Below, in pieces: positions 23,748 to 32,557 of a DNA stretch of 32,949 nt. The DNA lies in the NCBI GenBank assembly GCA_028688955.1, contig JAQTXD010000036.1, positions 1 to 32,949 on the forward strand, in the 5' to 3' direction. The notes beneath the pieces are model-generated. The model saw only the letters and a program-made list of their open reading frames with translations, made no database searches and had not been told where the DNA came from. How positions within the stretch are numbered: the stretch's first letter is position 1; the number at the start of each line of letters is the position of its first letter. This DNA is from Desulfuromonadaceae bacterium. GTDB taxonomy: Bacteria > Desulfobacterota > Desulfuromonadia > Geobacterales > Pseudopelobacteraceae. Position numbers and translations under genes: made by a program.

Positions 23748-24943
23748 TTGGCATCATCCTGTACTAACAGCATATTCAATCTTGTACTGTTTATTGTTAA
23801 TACATTTTTGTTAGATATCCATGTAATTTTTCCAAGCAATAATTTGTGATTTCCAAGTAATACAGGCAATGTTTCATCAAGCAATTTAATTCCATATTCG
23901 CCGTTATTTTGATCTATCTTCAACTGGAAACATCCTCTGCTGGTTAACTGTATGCCAAATCCACGTAAGTCCTGGCCTGAAAATACTTTGTCCTCCCAGA
24001 AAAAATACTCGTATGTACCGTTACTAATAGAAATTCCGCATCGCATATATTTAAATTGTGTTGCAGCATATTTCCTAAATACAGATGACATTTGAGATAT
24101 AGTTGGCCTTTTATCAGGTTCAGATTGTAACCCCTGACTTAATACCCCCATGATATTCTTATGGTAACCTTTATCTGTCAATATGAACCTTGAAGAACGT
24201 ATAGATTGGTAATAATCACCTACATCAAAAGGATGTGACTCCAGTAATATTATTGAAATTAATACTGCAATCGAAAATACGTCTGTTTTTTGCGAAATAG
24301 ATTTTTCGTCATTATCGTAATGTTCAGGTGAAACAAAATAATCCATCCCCCCTACTTTACGTATACCTCCATAAATACCTGATGATTTATCCCTGATCCT
24401 GGCCAAGTCTAAGTCGATCAAGGTTACATATGTGTTATTTCGTTTATTACATATTATAAAATTACCAGGATGTAGATCTAGATGCACAATCTGAGCATGA
24501 TTCAGAGTCGTCATAATTCGCAATAATGACATCACAATATTTTGCTTAGAATCTTCATCATGATGATCATTTTCGAACCATTTTTCTAGTGTCACTCCTT
24601 CAATCATTGGATATGCAATGAATATAACATTACCTGCCTCGCCTATGGCTGGCTGATAAATCCCTTGCTTGGGACTATCATTTAATGGAAAACAAATGCG
24701 TTGCTGATATTCTTGTGGAACGCGAGAAACCATTTCCTTAAAGAAATTATCAAGCCGTCCCATCAAAATTAATTTCAAGTCCCGATATTGCTTGATAAAT
24801 ACAGATGTACCATTTAGTGCATTTTTTGAAATTACTTTTGCCTTATATCCGAAACTTTGACCTCCTGCACCAATCCAAGAAACAATTTCAAACTGGAGAG
24901 GTCCACCACCAGAAATTACTTCGCCTGGTTTTAATTTACGCAT
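23744..24943 (-). CDS. Serine/threonine protein kinase (1), with beta-rich C-terminal domain
   Basis: 399 residues. A eukaryotic-like kinase: Gly-rich loop GAGGQSFG (25-32), ATP lysine in VFIKQY (Lys51), catalytic HLDLHPGN (154-161; Asp156 with HLD instead of HRD), DLD (177-179, in place of DFG), and an SPEH activation-segment end. The last ~85 residues are beta-rich (a FSGQDLRGFGIQL stretch, then GIKLLDETLPVLLG) and might be a divergent FHA-like or regulatory domain; this is uncertain. No membrane segment. Its start overlaps the PP2C stop by eight bases, so kinase and phosphatase are made together, as in TerY-P triads. Confidence 0.85.
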   Translation of the reverse strand: MRKLKPGEVISGGGPLQFEIVSWIGAGGQSFGYKAKVISKNALNGTSVFIKQYRDLKLILMGRLDNFFKEMVSRVPQEYQQRICFPLNDSPKQGIYQPAIGEAGNVIFIAYPMIEGVTLEKWFENDHHDEDSKQNIVMSLLRIMTTLNHAQIVHLDLHPGNFIICNKRNNTYVTLIDLDLARIRDKSSGIYGGIRKVGGMDYFVSPEHYDNDEKSISQKTDVFSIAVLISIILLESHPFDVGDYYQSIRSSRFILTDKGYHKNIMGVLSQGLQSEPDKRPTISQMSSVFRKYAATQFKYMRCGISISNGTYEYFFWEDKVFSGQDLRGFGIQLTSRGCFQLKIDQNNGEYGIKLLDETLPVLLGNHKLLLGKITWISNKNVLTINSTRLNMLLVQDDAK

Positions 24944-25736
24944 TTATATCTCCAGACATTTTAATATTGTTCTCTAAAATGCCCAATGGAAGCATGGTTT
25001 TCCTCAACAAAAAAATAGCCGAATAATTGTCAGAAATATTAGCCTCCAAGAAGCTTTGCACCCAACTTGCAAATGTTTCGCTATCTATTTCTTTGTTGAC
25101 TAAGCAACATGACAAAAAATGACGTAATTCATCTACTCTGCACTTTCCATGCAGACCATCAGTTGAGACACCGAATGCAAGTGGCAAATTATTCATAATA
25201 TAATTATTGATTTCAATATTAGCTTTACAGAATCCATCTTTTGCAACATAAGCTGACGTCAAGCGGCCCTCATCGTCATGATGGTCATGAGTCAATTGCA
25301 AATAATGTCCGCTCCCATCAATTATATGAGCTCGACTATCACCTGCCCATATGGCTATACAGCGATATCTACCCTGAAGACGACGTGTGCAAAAAATCAA
25401 TGCTACCATGGTGGTAGCGCCGCAAATACCATTTTTAATTCGCAACTTCTTTAGTTTGCTACGAAGAATTGCTCCATATTTATTACTAAATAATAAAGTC
25501 CCATACTTCGAGATTAACGCCTTTAACTTCTTTTCTACTGTTGTTGCTACTATTTCAGCAGCTTCACCACCACCACTTACTCCTCCCACACCGTCACAAG
25601 CAATGAATGCAAAAACAGGCGTTTTGCAATTCACCATTCTTATAAAATGAGAAATCTTGTCTTCATTACGCGCTCTATTGCCAATTTCGGAAACAGAAAG
25701 GAGATTCCAGTTGTTCATCAAAGATCTACTACTCAC
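24936..25736 (-). CDS. PP2C-type serine/threonine phosphatase (2)
   Basis: 266 residues. Metal-binding motifs: RNED (23-26), FIACDGVGG (44-52), AGDSRAHI, and a final NISDNYSAIFLL. PP2C would reverse the phosphorylations of the neighbouring kinase. The start GTG 25736 overlaps the vWA stop as GTGA. With the vWA upstream and kinase downstream it forms the second vWA-PP2C-kinase triad in this operon, each linked by overlapping stops and starts. No extra domains or truncation. Confidence 0.9.
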   Translation of the reverse strand: MSSRSLMNNWNLLSVSEIGNRARNEDKISHFIRMVNCKTPVFAFIACDGVGGVSGGGEAAEIVATTVEKKLKALISKYGTLLFSNKYGAILRSKLKKLRIKNGICGATTMVALIFCTRRLQGRYRCIAIWAGDSRAHIIDGSGHYLQLTHDHHDDEGRLTSAYVAKDGFCKANIEINNYIMNNLPLAFGVSTDGLHGKCRVDELRHFLSCCLVNKEIDSETFASWVQSFLEANISDNYSAIFLLRKTMLPLGILENNIKMSGDINA

Positions 25737-26467
25737 GGTGCTTCACTAATATTTAATGATGATGCTGATACCGTTTTACCAATCGATTCTAAAAGCTCAG
25801 AAAAATTTATTGAATGAAGGCCTGAATCATCATTTGGAATATAATCCGCAATTACTGTTCGAATAGCGTCATGTCCCGCTTTTTCTAACGTTTCATAAAT
25901 TTGATATTGCGGTACAACCATATACAGCATCCCGTGCTTAAGCCTCTGAAACTCCTCAATTATTTTCATGACCCTACTATCTTTTTCTCTATATGGTTTT
26001 GGGTGAATTGTTTTTGGGTGAATTGTTGGATGGCTATCACTATCTGTAAAGAGTACTATTACTCGATGTGTATCATGTTCTCTCCAGGAACTTTTTTTGA
26101 TTGCAATGTATAATGCGTCAAGAGTGCTTTCTGGTTCCTCGCCACCACCATAAGCTTGGGCTTCCGGTCGATCAAGCCAAGTGGTAAAAGTGTTAACATC
26201 ATCAGTAAAGTTTTCAACAATCCAAGGCTCATCACAGGCCTTAATGCCACGCTCCCAGATTTTCTCATCATGTATATCTCTATAGGCTACTAGAGCGAGT
26301 CGATAATCAATTTTTGAAGATGCCTGCAATCCATTAATAAATTTCTTTATATTTGATTTAATCCCATCAATACAGTGTTGCATCGACTGTGTAACATCGA
26401 TACAGAATACAATATCTGCATTCTTTTTTTGTAGATCAGCTTTTCTGCCCATATAATTTATTGTCAT
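25733..26467 (-). CDS. von Willebrand factor A domain protein (central vWA)
   Basis: 244 residues. MIDAS metal site: DVTQSM (24-29; a DxTxS form), plus a Thr/acidic loop GGGEEPESTLDAL and VLFTDSDSHP. vWA domains bind protein partners through a metal ion and are the scaffold in TerY-P triads. The segment TIHPKTIHPKP arises from a perfect 15-base tandem repeat at 25997-26026, an unusual local duplication inside the domain. GAGGAG lies six bases before ATG 26467. Confidence 0.85.
   Translation of the reverse strand: MTINYMGRKADLQKKNADIVFCIDVTQSMQHCIDGIKSNIKKFINGLQASSKIDYRLALVAYRDIHDEKIWERGIKACDEPWIVENFTDDVNTFTTWLDRPEAQAYGGGEEPESTLDALYIAIKKSSWREHDTHRVIVLFTDSDSHPTIHPKTIHPKPYREKDSRVMKIIEEFQRLKHGMLYMVVPQYQIYETLEKAGHDAIRTVIADYIPNDDSGLHSINFSELLESIGKTVSASSLNISEAP
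25997..26026 (-). repeat. 15-bp tandem repeat inside the vWA gene
   Basis: Two perfect copies of a 15-base unit, adding five residues (TIHPK) in frame. Such a repeat can expand or contract by slippage without shifting the frame. Confidence 0.85.
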
Positions 26468-26481
26468 CTTTAACTCCTCTC

Positions 26482-27429
26482 TCAGTCAAATATGATGGTT
26501 TCGATCTCAAAGCTAAACTCAATTCCACCTATATTCAGTTGACCAGTATTAGAACTTGGCTTAACGATTTTCCCTATAGGAAGTTCATTATTTCTATTAA
26601 GAATGACCTTGGTACCTTCAGCGGCTTCAAAACCAACACAGCTCTTAGAAAATCTTACAAACATACCTTCATTTATCCAGTTTTTCCAATGCTGAGGAAA
26701 TGCACCCCTAATTTCACTTCGACCCAATAGAATCTTTTTAAAATCGCAACTATAGTATGTGCGAGTAAAATTTTCCTCTCCATGCAACGTAAAAATAAAA
26801 ATGGATTCAGTTTCTTCAACATCCACAGATTTATTTTTATTGTATTCGTTTTGTTCTGATTTATCTGAATTGTTACCGATAGCAAGATATTTATTGTACT
26901 GTGTCTCTGCTCCAGTACCACCTAATCGCTTAACGAGAGTAGAGAGTTGTGCTGTAGTTAAACTCGAAACTTTTGATGCGGTTATAAGTTGAGAATGAAC
27001 ATCGTGTAAATGATGAACACATGCTTTAACGCTAGGATCATTATCTATTGAAAGTGAATAGGTTCCTTTGTCAGCTAACATTATAACTAAATGTGTTACA
27101 AATGATTTAATTCCACAATTTTTTACTGTTGATGATAAAATTCGGGATTTTTCACCTAGTGATCTCAATGGTGATGTTCTTCCTTTACCACCATTTTGAA
27201 CCCAAATAAATTGATCACCTGTAATTGAGCCACGCCAGCACTTACCTTCTACAACCCATATTGTGCCTCCTCCAATAATGATTGCATCTACTTCATAATC
27301 TCTCTTAGGCTCTACCAATGGAACATTTCCTAACACTACCCAATCTGAAGGCAAGTTATCCTTGAGATAAGTTAGCATCCGGTTTTCACTCTTATTCATG
27401 GACTTACCACATAAGATTAAACACGCCAT
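26482..27429 (-). CDS. NERD-domain protein with possible FHA-like C-terminus
   Basis: 315 residues. The N-terminal ~70 residues match NERD (nuclease-related) domains: NRMLTYLKDNLPSDWVVLGN, then EVDAIIIGGG and WVVEGKCWRG, giving the D and E-x-K residues of a PD-(D/E)xK-like active site (Asp48, Glu61, Lys63). Such domains may cut or bind nucleic acid. The C-terminal ~90 residues (FKKILLGRSEIRGAF, then VRFSKSCVGFEAAEGTKVIL) resemble an FHA-like beta-sandwich that could read phospho-threonine; this part is less certain. GGAG precedes ATG 27429. An FHA-like reader in an operon with two kinases is mechanistically suggestive. Confidence 0.72.
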   Translation of the reverse strand: MACLILCGKSMNKSENRMLTYLKDNLPSDWVVLGNVPLVEPKRDYEVDAIIIGGGTIWVVEGKCWRGSITGDQFIWVQNGGKGRTSPLRSLGEKSRILSSTVKNCGIKSFVTHLVIMLADKGTYSLSIDNDPSVKACVHHLHDVHSQLITASKVSSLTTAQLSTLVKRLGGTGAETQYNKYLAIGNNSDKSEQNEYNKNKSVDVEETESIFIFTLHGEENFTRTYYSCDFKKILLGRSEIRGAFPQHWKNWINEGMFVRFSKSCVGFEAAEGTKVILNRNNELPIGKIVKPSSNTGQLNIGGIEFSFEIETIIFD

Positions 27430-27446
27430 TTCATTTCTCCAGTCTA

Positions 27447-28940
27447 CTAACTGATTATTTCTTTAACCAGTCCAACAAGGCTGTCTGCATCTATTGATGT
27501 TTTGGGGACATATTGATGTGCTTTATTTCCATTGAGCATAAAACCTGCGATGTTTCCATTGTCATTCACCAACTTGTACCAGCAACCGGCAATCTTTGCT
27601 GAAGAATCTCCTTCAACTTGTAACAACTTATCACATAGAGCTTTCCAAGTTTCGCTATTGACACCATAACCCTTATTTAAGACAATATTGTTTGTACTGG
27701 AATTATGAAGAATTAAATATCCATTCCCATCATTATTATTATTTATGTAAGATAGCAAAGGGGCTTTTGAATTTGGCATTGCCCCCTTTAGAACAAATTC
27801 TACTACCCATGGTTTACGAGATGCCCCTGCAACTGGTATATGCCGGAAAGTTAGCTGCCCCATTGGTGTTCTGACAGGCGGAATTTCATGTGTTCCATCT
27901 CCAATCGTTGTTTTCAATACTTCAGTAATATTAGCGTACGTAATTTGAGATTGAACTCGAGCATCCCAGAAATGCGCCATGATAATATGTCCGATTTCTG
28001 GCCCCCAGTAATATTGACACAATGCAGCAAGGTAAGGCATCACGAGCTTTTGTTCGATTCTATTTCCGTATTTATCTTTCTTTTCTTCTTGGCCACCACC
28101 AGGTTTATTGATTAATAGGTAATGTGGTTCATATCTAGATATATTACCTTTTAGTCGTCCAAAAACATCTGTAAATTTTGGATCAACTTTGCGTAATAAT
28201 GAGTATTTTTTATAAGCGTCCAAAGAGTCTTCGGCATACTGTTTCCAAAACGAAGCATCATTGAAACGTTTTTTGTCATTACTGGCTAGAATATATGCTG
28301 CCAAACACGCCTCAATCAACGTCTGTTTCCATGTTGGCGAGATTGAATCTTTAATATGATCTTTAGTAGAACTTCCAATTGAGAAAAAATATTCTGATTC
28401 GTGCATCCATTTAATATAGTTTCCTAGATGTTTATCATGTGCGTTAGCATAAGCGTCTATATGATCGATTTCCCCAATAGCTTTGTACAAAATCCCTGGA
28501 TCATTCAAATGTCTTTTACTGACTAACATCGAGCAAGATGAATCTTTACGTACTTTGCCAGTCTCAACGTGCTCGTCATAATTGAATAATGCCCTTGCCC
28601 CCCCAGTATGAGTGCCACCTATTCCAATTACAGCAGCATTTCTCCATGTAACTTTAGCTAATTGATCGTTATTGATAGAATTGAGTGTAAACTCCTCTAG
28701 TTGTAATTCACGAAGTTTTTGTGGCGGCAGGCAAGCACGAAACAAAAGCACCGCAAGATATTCATCCAAATGAGGACTGGTGTGCACAAGAATTCGGTCG
28801 AGTTTATCCAGTTTCTCCTTGTTTATTGGTTTTATATTATTTTCTCCCAGAACACTTCGTACTACTTCAGCTGATTTTAGCGAAATAGCCCGTAAAAGTC
28901 CTCCGGCCTCTTCAATATATCTTGGGGTCAAATTGATCAT
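27447..28940 (-). CDS. Putative MYG1/DHH-like phosphoesterase family protein
   Basis: 497 residues. The N-terminal third has ILVHTSPHLDEYLAVLLFRA (50-69) and VIGIGGTHTGGARALFNYDE followed by His, which resemble the metal-binding blocks of MYG1/DHH-type phosphoesterases (T-H-x-x-x-H-x-D-E-x-x-A, then D-x-G-G and D-H-H). A further IDHIDAYANAHD stretch fits a third metal site. MYG1 proteins are 3'-5' RNA exonucleases. The central ~200 residues and C-terminal region are not recognised. The family call is by motif resemblance only. ATG 28940 overlaps the PP2C stop as ATGA. Confidence 0.5.
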   Translation of the reverse strand: MINLTPRYIEEAGGLLRAISLKSAEVVRSVLGENNIKPINKEKLDKLDRILVHTSPHLDEYLAVLLFRACLPPQKLRELQLEEFTLNSINNDQLAKVTWRNAAVIGIGGTHTGGARALFNYDEHVETGKVRKDSSCSMLVSKRHLNDPGILYKAIGEIDHIDAYANAHDKHLGNYIKWMHESEYFFSIGSSTKDHIKDSISPTWKQTLIEACLAAYILASNDKKRFNDASFWKQYAEDSLDAYKKYSLLRKVDPKFTDVFGRLKGNISRYEPHYLLINKPGGGQEEKKDKYGNRIEQKLVMPYLAALCQYYWGPEIGHIIMAHFWDARVQSQITYANITEVLKTTIGDGTHEIPPVRTPMGQLTFRHIPVAGASRKPWVVEFVLKGAMPNSKAPLLSYINNNNDGNGYLILHNSSTNNIVLNKGYGVNSETWKALCDKLLQVEGDSSAKIAGCWYKLVNDNGNIAGFMLNGNKAHQYVPKTSIDADSLVGLVKEIIS

Positions 28941-30475
28941 TTACGGCCTCCTGAAGGGTTGTCCTTTTGAATTGTTTGACCTAAGAGTAATTTCCCTTGG
29001 TGATCAACAGTGGTTCTCATATCTTTATTATTTCCCGTTACATGCAAGTCATTAATATCTGGTGTCAACAATGCCTCATCGCATGGGACATAGTTATCTA
29101 ATGGAGGACTCTCTTGATGAAATTTTTCTGTATTATCGAGGGACGGAGAAATCGACTCAAAATGAATTTGATCGCATATCACTATTGGATGGTTGACGGA
29201 ATTGGCGGGTAGGTTTTCTACTACGGTCCTATGTGCTACTTCACCTGACAGCTCTGACGAACGAACTGAATCATGATCATATAAATTTATATGTTCGTTA
29301 TTACGATCAGTACGTTCATCTTCTTGTGTGACACTATTAGAATTGACTTGATCAATTGTATTGCTCTCATCCAAATGAATTTTTCCTAGAGATGCCTCGG
29401 ACAAATCATGTTCTTTAGATTCAGTAATATCTGATTTAGCTTCTTCGTTAAATTGCGCAGTTGGAGTATCAATCCCATTTTGCACATGGAGTGTGGTTAC
29501 TGCTATTGAAACCGCACTAATCGGATCAACAATTATTTGTTCATTATCGTTTGTCGGTGTTGCAGCGCCCAGCGGAGATTCCATTATTTGATTAGATGGC
29601 TTAATATCCAACCAAGGCAGACGGCGTATCAAAATCAGTGAGCGATCATCATGCTCTCCATTCAATGTTGTCCCTGAGGATAAAGGGTTCCAAACCCGTT
29701 TGCGAAATTCTCTAAAAAATAATGAATCATAACCAGTTTGATATTGTGGTGATCGTTTATCAAGCGTATATGCAAGGTTTTCTAATAAGTTGCTTTTGGA
29801 ATTCATTAAATCTAGCATTCCGTCACTACCCAACAAAAGATTGTTCAGATTCGAACTATCGCCTTCGTTAAGTATATGGAGAACATTATCTGGCTGATTA
29901 CCCCTTTCTTTTAACAATATTGAGTTAGCCAGATATTCGCCGCTGTGACCATCCGGGGGAGAACCATTAATGTCATGGTATTTCCCATTGACAATCACAA
30001 CGCCATCCCCACCATGAAAAACGCACCACCGTTCAGGTCCTATTACTGCCCCCACAATTGTGCTCATAAGAAGTTCAAATAAAACATGCTCTCGAAGAAA
30101 AGAATCTTTTCCAACAAGTAAAGATACCAACTGAAAATACTTTTCTTTTAGATCAAGCTCCAATTTGGCGATCATGTCTGTTCCAGGTGTAAATCCAAGA
30201 GACAATAGTCGTTGAATAGCTTGAGTAGCTAGAATTGTAAGGAGTTGTGAACCACACTCATTAAATGAAACATTATTGAGTCCGTGAGGAGAAGCACCAG
30301 CGCAACCATCGCAAACAACAGCAATTATATTCGATTCATATATCCCCAGGCCAACCGCATCCTGATTATTCCCAATAGGTTCATGAAAACCATGTTGAGT
30401 GACGCTACCAATCGTGAAAGGCAGTGTTGTAGAATCTGCATTTAATAATACAAAACGACTTTTGAAATTATGCAT
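28937..30475 (-). CDS. PP2C-type phosphatase (3) with long disordered tail
   Basis: 512 residues. The first ~300 residues are a PP2C core: GNNQDAVG, IAVVCDGCAG, HGGDGVVIV, LLLGSDGMLDL, GEHDDRSLILI. The last ~200 residues are low-complexity, rich in Ser, Asp, Glu, Asn and Thr (for example DVRSSELSGEV-like and HINLYDHDSVRSSE stretches) and probably disordered, with many candidate phosphorylation sites. ATG 30475 is chosen because a GGGGGAG run lies nine bases upstream and the start overlaps the kinase stop; an ATG 19 codons earlier would overlap more deeply. It pairs with the kinase upstream as the first triad. Confidence 0.85.
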   Translation of the reverse strand: MHNFKSRFVLLNADSTTLPFTIGSVTQHGFHEPIGNNQDAVGLGIYESNIIAVVCDGCAGASPHGLNNVSFNECGSQLLTILATQAIQRLLSLGFTPGTDMIAKLELDLKEKYFQLVSLLVGKDSFLREHVLFELLMSTIVGAVIGPERWCVFHGGDGVVIVNGKYHDINGSPPDGHSGEYLANSILLKERGNQPDNVLHILNEGDSSNLNNLLLGSDGMLDLMNSKSNLLENLAYTLDKRSPQYQTGYDSLFFREFRKRVWNPLSSGTTLNGEHDDRSLILIRRLPWLDIKPSNQIMESPLGAATPTNDNEQIIVDPISAVSIAVTTLHVQNGIDTPTAQFNEEAKSDITESKEHDLSEASLGKIHLDESNTIDQVNSNSVTQEDERTDRNNEHINLYDHDSVRSSELSGEVAHRTVVENLPANSVNHPIVICDQIHFESISPSLDNTEKFHQESPPLDNYVPCDEALLTPDINDLHVTGNNKDMRTTVDHQGKLLLGQTIQKDNPSGGRK

Positions 30476-31730
30476 TCGGCTGACTCCCCCGAATGATAAT
30501 TGTTGAATAATCAATTCCCAAATTTGCAACAAATAGTTTAAACATATCAGGGTCTTTTGTAGACGTCATTCGTCTGATATGTTGTTGTCGTACCGCCTCT
30601 CCGCGTCTATTTAACTCTTGTTCTATGCTTGCTAGAACCTCTGGCCCAAATATTGTTGTATTAGGAGGAAGCGCGATAATAGGTGGACCGATTTTCCACG
30701 TTGATTCTAATGGCTGTTGAACTCCATCTTTAAGAATATCGGATATTGTTTTAACTTTTTCTTTTGTGTGAAAAACATAAACCGGATTGCGTTTATCAGT
30801 TTTGGGTAATCTGTATAATAAATTTTCACGCTTGCCAATAACGAGAGTGTCAAACAAATACTTGTATAATACTTCGTTTTTTTGTTTCAGTAAGCGTAAT
30901 CGTTCTAGACGGATTGCATTTTGCGGATGTTCAATTAAAGAAATATTTCCCATCCGCTGCAGATAATTCTTATCTTCTAAACATCCGATCAGCGCAAGAC
31001 GTTTTGTTTTACGTTCAGATTCTTTCATAGATGGGTTCGTTCTGTAGGCATAGGGTTTTGCACCGACAAATAGCTGATATGCAATAACTGCCATAGCGAA
31101 ACAGTCACTCATTACCGAGTATTTGAAATAACCATCAGCAGTTTTCCCAGACTCTTCTACAAAAGGATCTAAATATGACTCAGAAAATGCTGGACATCCG
31201 TATTTACCGAACTGCGCCGAATCGAAGTCGAAGAAAATAGGCTTATGAGCGTCATAATTGTATCCAATATTTGATGGGTTAAGGTCTCCAAAAACAAACT
31301 GTGCGGTGTGGATTTTATGTAAACTTTCATAGAGATCGTAAATAAGTTTTATCGCCGCATCGTCAGTCAAACTTTGACCATTTGGCATTTTACGGAAGTC
31401 ATCTTGCTCGTACCCTATTGAATCAAGTTTGGGATAATGTGTTCCCAAATTAGACATCATAAATCCAACTATTTCGTTGTCATCGGATTTATTGGCAGGA
31501 ATTTGCGGAAATGCATAATGTTTTTTACTAAATAGACCTCTGTAGGTTTCATATTTAGTACAGAATTCTAAAACTTTTTCCTGTCGCAATGAGCTAAGTT
31601 GGTCATCATGATACACTTTAACCAACATGTCGGGAGGAAGTTGGTGTATTTCACCTTCGCCACCGGCGTCCACCAAGCTCGTAGAATCTAACGTTACATT
31701 GTCTTTTACACCTTCAATATGAATTTTCAT
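30468..31730 (-). CDS. TerY-P-type protein kinase (2)
   Basis: 420 residues. Kinase features: a glycine loop DAGGEGEIHQL, ATP lysine in LVKVYHDD, catalytic FGDLNPSN (Asp of HRD as GDL) and FFDFDSAQF (DFD in place of DFG). This DLNPSN/DFDSAQF combination is what I associate with the kinase of TerY-P triads. The C-terminal ~150 residues hold a helical region and a tail ending RRMTSTKDPDMFKLFVANLG, not assigned. ATG 31730 is preferred over longer starts because GGGAG lies six bases upstream and those starts would run deeply into the TerY-like gene. It overlaps both neighbours slightly, as expected for a tight operon. Confidence 0.85.
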   Translation of the reverse strand: MKIHIEGVKDNVTLDSTSLVDAGGEGEIHQLPPDMLVKVYHDDQLSSLRQEKVLEFCTKYETYRGLFSKKHYAFPQIPANKSDDNEIVGFMMSNLGTHYPKLDSIGYEQDDFRKMPNGQSLTDDAAIKLIYDLYESLHKIHTAQFVFGDLNPSNIGYNYDAHKPIFFDFDSAQFGKYGCPAFSESYLDPFVEESGKTADGYFKYSVMSDCFAMAVIAYQLFVGAKPYAYRTNPSMKESERKTKRLALIGCLEDKNYLQRMGNISLIEHPQNAIRLERLRLLKQKNEVLYKYLFDTLVIGKRENLLYRLPKTDKRNPVYVFHTKEKVKTISDILKDGVQQPLESTWKIGPPIIALPPNTTIFGPEVLASIEQELNRRGEAVRQQHIRRMTSTKDPDMFKLFVANLGIDYSTIIIRGSQPNA

Positions 31731-31749
31731 ATAATCTCCCATTTGAATG

Positions 31750-32508
31750 TCATATGCCGGCAACAAGACTTTGTGAAAACAAACGAAACGCTTTACGTAT
31801 TTCTTTTTCTGACGCCTGTGTACAGTTAACGCTTGCCTCAAAACCTAGATTTTTTTGAATAGTCTCAAGTCGTTCTTGCGTAAGGGTCTTGTTGAGGAGT
31901 CCAAGTAATACGGAGTTTTTCAAAATACTTTGTTCGCGTAATTCCTGAAGCAGGTTCCGGATATCCGTGGGATTAAACCCGCCCTCTGTATCTTCGCCAT
32001 CAGTTATAAGTGCAATAATGCATTCGGGTGCCAATCCACCTTTTTTCGCATAAGATAATGTGACTAGCAGATCCTGTAAACCAGAGTGTAAAGTTTTATA
32101 AAGAGCAGTTCGTCCACTAGGGTTGTAGTTAGCGTTATTCAGTATTGTTACTTTGCAACCAGTTGTATTTGGCAACAGCGGTGTGAATGGGTGTAAGTTA
32201 TTAGATGCACTATTAAATAAGTACTGACAAACAAGAAGCCGATTATGCCGTGCATGAGCACTGCCTCTTAATGATTCGAGCATTATTGGATGACTTTGTA
32301 TTACTGCATCTTTGCATGATTCCATCGAACCAGAGGCATCAACCAATACCAATAAGAATAGGGGATCATCCGCAAGGCTATTTAAATTCGCACCTGTTAC
32401 TGGTCTTGCCGTCCCTCCTGAATATTTCTTTGCGGTGTCGTTGCTTATTGTCCCGTCTTTTGCCAGTTCATTAATTTCTTGATGAGTATTCCCATAGTTT
32501 TCGGCCAT
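31750..32508 (-). CDS. terY: TerY-like von Willebrand factor A protein
   Basis: 252 residues. MIDAS: DASGSM (57-62), then a conserved Thr (GRTALYKTLHSG) and ALITDGEDTEGG. These are the residues of a functional vWA metal site. TerY-type vWA proteins act with a kinase and a PP2C in the TerY-P triad, proposed to control stress and defence responses by phosphorylation. AGGAG lies eight bases before ATG 32508. Its 3' half is nearly identical, at the DNA level, to the truncated gene that follows to the right (112 bases identical), a recent tandem duplication. The symbol reflects family membership only. Confidence 0.85.
   Translation of the reverse strand: MAENYGNTHQEINELAKDGTISNDTAKKYSGGTARPVTGANLNSLADDPLFLLVLVDASGSMESCKDAVIQSHPIMLESLRGSAHARHNRLLVCQYLFNSASNNLHPFTPLLPNTTGCKVTILNNANYNPSGRTALYKTLHSGLQDLLVTLSYAKKGGLAPECIIALITDGEDTEGGFNPTDIRNLLQELREQSILKNSVLLGLLNKTLTQERLETIQKNLGFEASVNCTQASEKEIRKAFRLFSQSLVAGI
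32066..32177 (-). repeat. 112-bp block identical to 32838-32949
   Basis: Direct comparison shows no mismatch over 112 bases, offset 772, up to the window edge. It lies in the vWA Thr/NPSGRTALY region of two tandem TerY-like genes. Confidence 0.9.
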
Positions 32509-32557
32509 TTTAGGGTCTCCTTACTGTGTGATATGATTCAATAATATTGTTATATAG

